Positions 14,028-16,029 of a stretch of DNA of 16,029 nucleotides are shown here, in pieces (positions within the stretch are counted from its first letter, which is position 1; every line of letters starts with the position of its first letter). Below the pieces are notes generated by a model. It made no database searches, had not been told where the DNA came from, and saw only the letters and a program-made list of their open reading frames with translations. The DNA is taken from the NCBI GenBank assembly GCA_934648845.1, contig CAKUFS010000035.1, positions 1 through 16,029 on the forward strand, given 5' to 3'. The position numbers and the translations under genes were made by a program. Source of the DNA: an uncultured Eggerthellaceae bacterium. Its GTDB lineage: Bacteria > Actinomycetota > Coriobacteriia > Coriobacteriales > Eggerthellaceae.

Positions 14028-15118
14028 TGCGAAACCCTCCACTTATGATATCCGATGACAAACTCATCCAAACCGCCGTCCAGAACCGAATCCACGTTAC
14101 TGGTTTCTACGCCCGAACGAACGTCTTTGACCAACTGATAAGGATAAAGCACATAATTGCGAATTTGGCTGCCAAATGAATTCTCCATGCGTTCACCGCG
14201 AAGTTCATCCAGCTCATCAGCACGCTTTTGCTGCTCCAACTCGTAAAGGCGGGCGCGCAGCACTTTCAGAGCCGCTTCCTTATTCTGCAATTGAGATTTT
14301 TCATTTTGGCACGTGACCACAATTCCCGTGGGAATATGCGTGAGGCGCACGGCGGAATCCGTAGTGTTCACGCACTGACCGCCGGGACCACTTGAACGGT
14401 ACACATCTACGCGCACATCGTTCATGTCCAGGTCAACAGCAATGTCGTCGGGCAAAACCGGAAGCACTTCCACACTGGCAAACGTCGTTTGACGGCGCGC
14501 CTTCGCATCGGTGGGGCTAATGCGAACTAAACGGTGAACGCCCATTTCGCTGCGCAGCATGCCGTAAGCGTTGCGCCCTTCCACCTGAAACGAGGCGCGG
14601 TCCATGCCAATGCCTTCGCCGGGCACAACGTCCAAATCACGCACGCGCCAGCCTTTCGACACCGCATAACGCGTGAGCATACGGTACAGCATTTCGGTCC
14701 AGTCCTGCGCCTCAAGACCGCCCTGACCTGGGTTGACGGACACAATGGCATCGCCACTATCAAACTCGCCCGAAAACCACGATTGCACTTCCAAGTCATC
14801 CAAAAGCTGCTCGAGCGCATCGAGCGCATGGTCGAATTCTTCCGCGAACGCCTCGTCTTCTTCCGCCAGCTCGCTTGCTGCCTGCGCATCGGAAAGCAGC
14901 TGTTCGGCGCGCTTGTATTCTGCAATGGTGTCGCGCACGTCGCTTGCCTGCTTGGAGACCGCCTGGGCACGCGCGGCATCGTTCCAAAAATCAGGATCAG
15001 CGGCCTGCGCATCAAGCTGCTCAAGCCGCCCTTCCAATTCATCGATGTGAAGGAAGCCGTATGCATCGTGCACGCGCGCCTGCGCGGCTTCCCAGTCTTT
15101 TTTATCGTGTAAAGCCAT
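14024..15118 (-). CDS. prfB: Peptide chain release factor 2
   Basis: RF2 ends translation at UGA and UAA. The 364 residues include the N-terminal helical domain with DPDFWNDAARAQ (41-52), the decoding domain, and the peptidyl-transferase motif GPGGQCVNTTDSAVRLTHIP (244-263), with GGQ at 246-248. The frame is continuous: the programmed +1 frameshift (CTT TGA C) found in many RF2 genes is absent, and the comparable point reads GFLHIDELEG without a stop. The stop-codon-reading tripeptide, SPF in characterised RF2 proteins, reads SPT here (201-203, in VRISPTDAKARRQTTFA). It is RF2 rather than RF1 by every other feature, including the DPDFW block. No Shine-Dalgarno is visible before the ATG. It lies 14 bp after secA, and its stop overlaps the transketolase start. 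Confidence 0.95.
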   Translation of the reverse strand: MALHDKKDWEAAQARVHDAYGFLHIDELEGRLEQLDAQAADPDFWNDAARAQAVSKQASDVRDTIAEYKRAEQLLSDAQAASELAEEDEAFAEEFDHALDALEQLLDDLEVQSWFSGEFDSGDAIVSVNPGQGGLEAQDWTEMLYRMLTRYAVSKGWRVRDLDVVPGEGIGMDRASFQVEGRNAYGMLRSEMGVHRLVRISPTDAKARRQTTFASVEVLPVLPDDIAVDLDMNDVRVDVYRSSGPGGQCVNTTDSAVRLTHIPTGIVVTCQNEKSQLQNKEAALKVLRARLYELEQQKRADELDELRGERMENSFGSQIRNYVLYPYQLVKDVRSGVETSNVDSVLDGGLDEFVIGYHKWRVSQ

Positions 15119-15119
15119 G

Positions 15120-15143
15120 ATTACTGTATAAATTACTGTATAA
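15120..15143. repeat. Perfect 12-bp tandem duplication at the secA-prfB junction
   Basis: ATTACTGTATAA occurs twice head to tail (15120-15131 and 15132-15143). The right copy contains the secA stop codon. The left copy fills the gap before the prfB ATG. Removing one copy would leave secA and prfB almost touching, so the duplication created the present 14-bp spacer. Confidence 0.8.
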
Positions 15144-16029
15144 GATTCCTATGACATTTCTTGAACTTCTTGCCCGAGCCGCAGGGACACGGATCGTTAG
15201 GGCCGCAATTTGCGAAGGGGTCGTCTTTGTCCTTCACGTACGTCTTGGCCTTTTGCGGTACCGGACGCGCAGGCGCACCAGCACCGGCACCGGCAGGCGC
15301 ACCAGCAGGTGCGGCTTGCTGCGAAGCGGCGCTTCGACCTGTAGAAACACCCGTGCTTGACAAAGCTGCTTCCGGCGAAGAGTAGCTCATCTTGCGCTCA
15401 AGCGGGTCAGGTGCGGGTGCTTGTTCGGGCTTGTTCACCACGATCTGCAAGCGTAGGAGTGTGCGCAGGAATTTCTGATACATGGTTTGGGTTAGCTCGC
15501 CGAATGCACGGTGCGCTTCCTGGCGATACTCGGTCAGCGGGTCGCGCTGGCCAAACGCGCGCAGGCCAATGCCCTGGCGCAGATAGTCCATTTCCTGCAG
15601 ATGCTGCATCCAGCACGTATCCATAACACGCAGCATGAACTGGCCTTCAAACGTCTTCATGGCCTGCTCGGGCAGCGCTGCGAACTTCTGCTCATACGTT
15701 TCCTGCATAAACTCTTCAATGATGTCCTTCAGCTCATCGGAGTCTTCGCAGTCAATAGCGTTCAAGTCGAAGTCGGTGCGGCCGGTCATGTCGGCAACCC
15801 AGATGTTGATGGACTTCACGTTCCATTCGTCGCGCGTTGCATGCGACGGGCAGTTCTCATCGACAGCCTGCTGAGCAGCATCGGAGATGATTTCGCCAAT
15901 CTTGTCGGACAAATCCTTACCATCCAGAATAGCGTTGCGCTCGCCGTAAATGGCAGCACGCTGCTTGTTCAAAACGTCGTCGTACTCCAGAACGTTCTTA
16001 CGAGCGGCAAAGTGCATGCTTTCCACTTG
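15133..16029 (-). CDS. secA: Protein translocase subunit SecA, C-terminal part (5' end outside window)
   Basis: SecA is the ATPase that pushes secretory proteins through SecYEG. About 298 C-terminal residues are present, open at the right edge. The sequence begins in the conserved VESMHFAARKNVLEYDDVLNKQR, followed by the helical scaffold/wing region (MQHLQEMDYLRQGIGLRAFGQRDPLTEYRQEAHRAF). An Ala/Gly/Pro-rich linker and the zinc-binding tail CPCGSGKKFKKCHRN, which contacts SecB or the membrane in other bacteria, complete it. The first methionine visible (position 5 of the fragment) is internal, not a start. First gene visible of the operon that continues through prfB to rnr. Confidence 0.97.
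   Translation of the reverse strand, partial: QVESMHFAARKNVLEYDDVLNKQRAAIYGERNAILDGKDLSDKIGEIISDAAQQAVDENCPSHATRDEWNVKSINIWVADMTGRTDFDLNAIDCEDSDELKDIIEEFMQETYEQKFAALPEQAMKTFEGQFMLRVMDTCWMQHLQEMDYLRQGIGLRAFGQRDPLTEYRQEAHRAFGELTQTMYQKFLRTLLRLQIVVNKPEQAPAPDPLERKMSYSSPEAALSSTGVSTGRSAASQQAAPAGAPAGAGAGAPARPVPQKAKTYVKDKDDPFANCGPNDPCPCGSGKKFKKCHRNLIQ

Noticed and set aside
15040..15070. Programmed +1 frameshift in prfB
   Set aside because: The region corresponding to the usual CTT TGA C site reads through without any stop, so no recoding is needed.
1..16029. CRISPR array, tRNA, rRNA or tmRNA genes
   Set aside because: No regularly spaced repeats, and no tRNA-like or rRNA sequence was recognised in any intergenic region, including next to smpB.

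Overview
The window looks like a chromosomal segment of a moderately GC-rich actinomycete, most likely class Coriobacteriia (Eggerthellaceae-like). This rests on protein flavour and on the tightly packed order secA-prfB-split transketolase-ftsE-ftsX-S41 protease-rnr. The taxonomic call is inference; no rRNA or other marker is present. All genes but one (trmO) lie on the minus strand.

Right part (about 6832-16029): a nearly gap-free housekeeping operon read from right to left. It holds the C-terminal part of secA (runs off the window), prfB, the N- and C-terminal halves of a split transketolase, ftsE, ftsX, a membrane-anchored S41/CtpA-like protein and rnr. Junctions are overlaps of 4-8 bp or gaps of 3-50 bp. 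The operon joins protein export, translation termination, pentose-phosphate chemistry, division/cell-wall control and RNA turnover. Oddities are an alanine where the S41 protein should have its catalytic serine, a Gly/Ala-rich insertion inside the RNase R catalytic domain, an N-terminally extended FtsE and an SPT tripeptide in RF2 where SPF is expected.

Middle part (about 2655-6790): an AT-richer, loosely packed accessory segment between rnr and smpB, two genes that often work and sit together. It contains a Phd/RelE-type toxin-antitoxin pair with three tandem 12-bp repeats at its promoter. Next come a MazG-like nucleotide pyrophosphohydrolase gene broken by an in-frame amber codon and, overlapping it by 4 bp, a GIY-YIG nuclease/SF1 helicase-like (DUF2075) gene. 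After that is a gene-free stretch of about 530 bp with a perfect 28-bp inverted repeat (3552-3579 and 3706-3733) enclosing crossed pairings, and finally trmO on the plus strand. The MazG plus GIY-YIG-DUF2075 pair beside a toxin-antitoxin module is the best candidate for a little-described, possibly defence-related system.

Left part (1-2404): smpB with a structured leader, an unrecognised acidic coiled-coil protein with its own terminator, and a DegV/FakB fatty-acid-binding protein running off the left edge. The predicted degV promoter overlaps a perfect 18-bp palindrome that looks like a repressor site.
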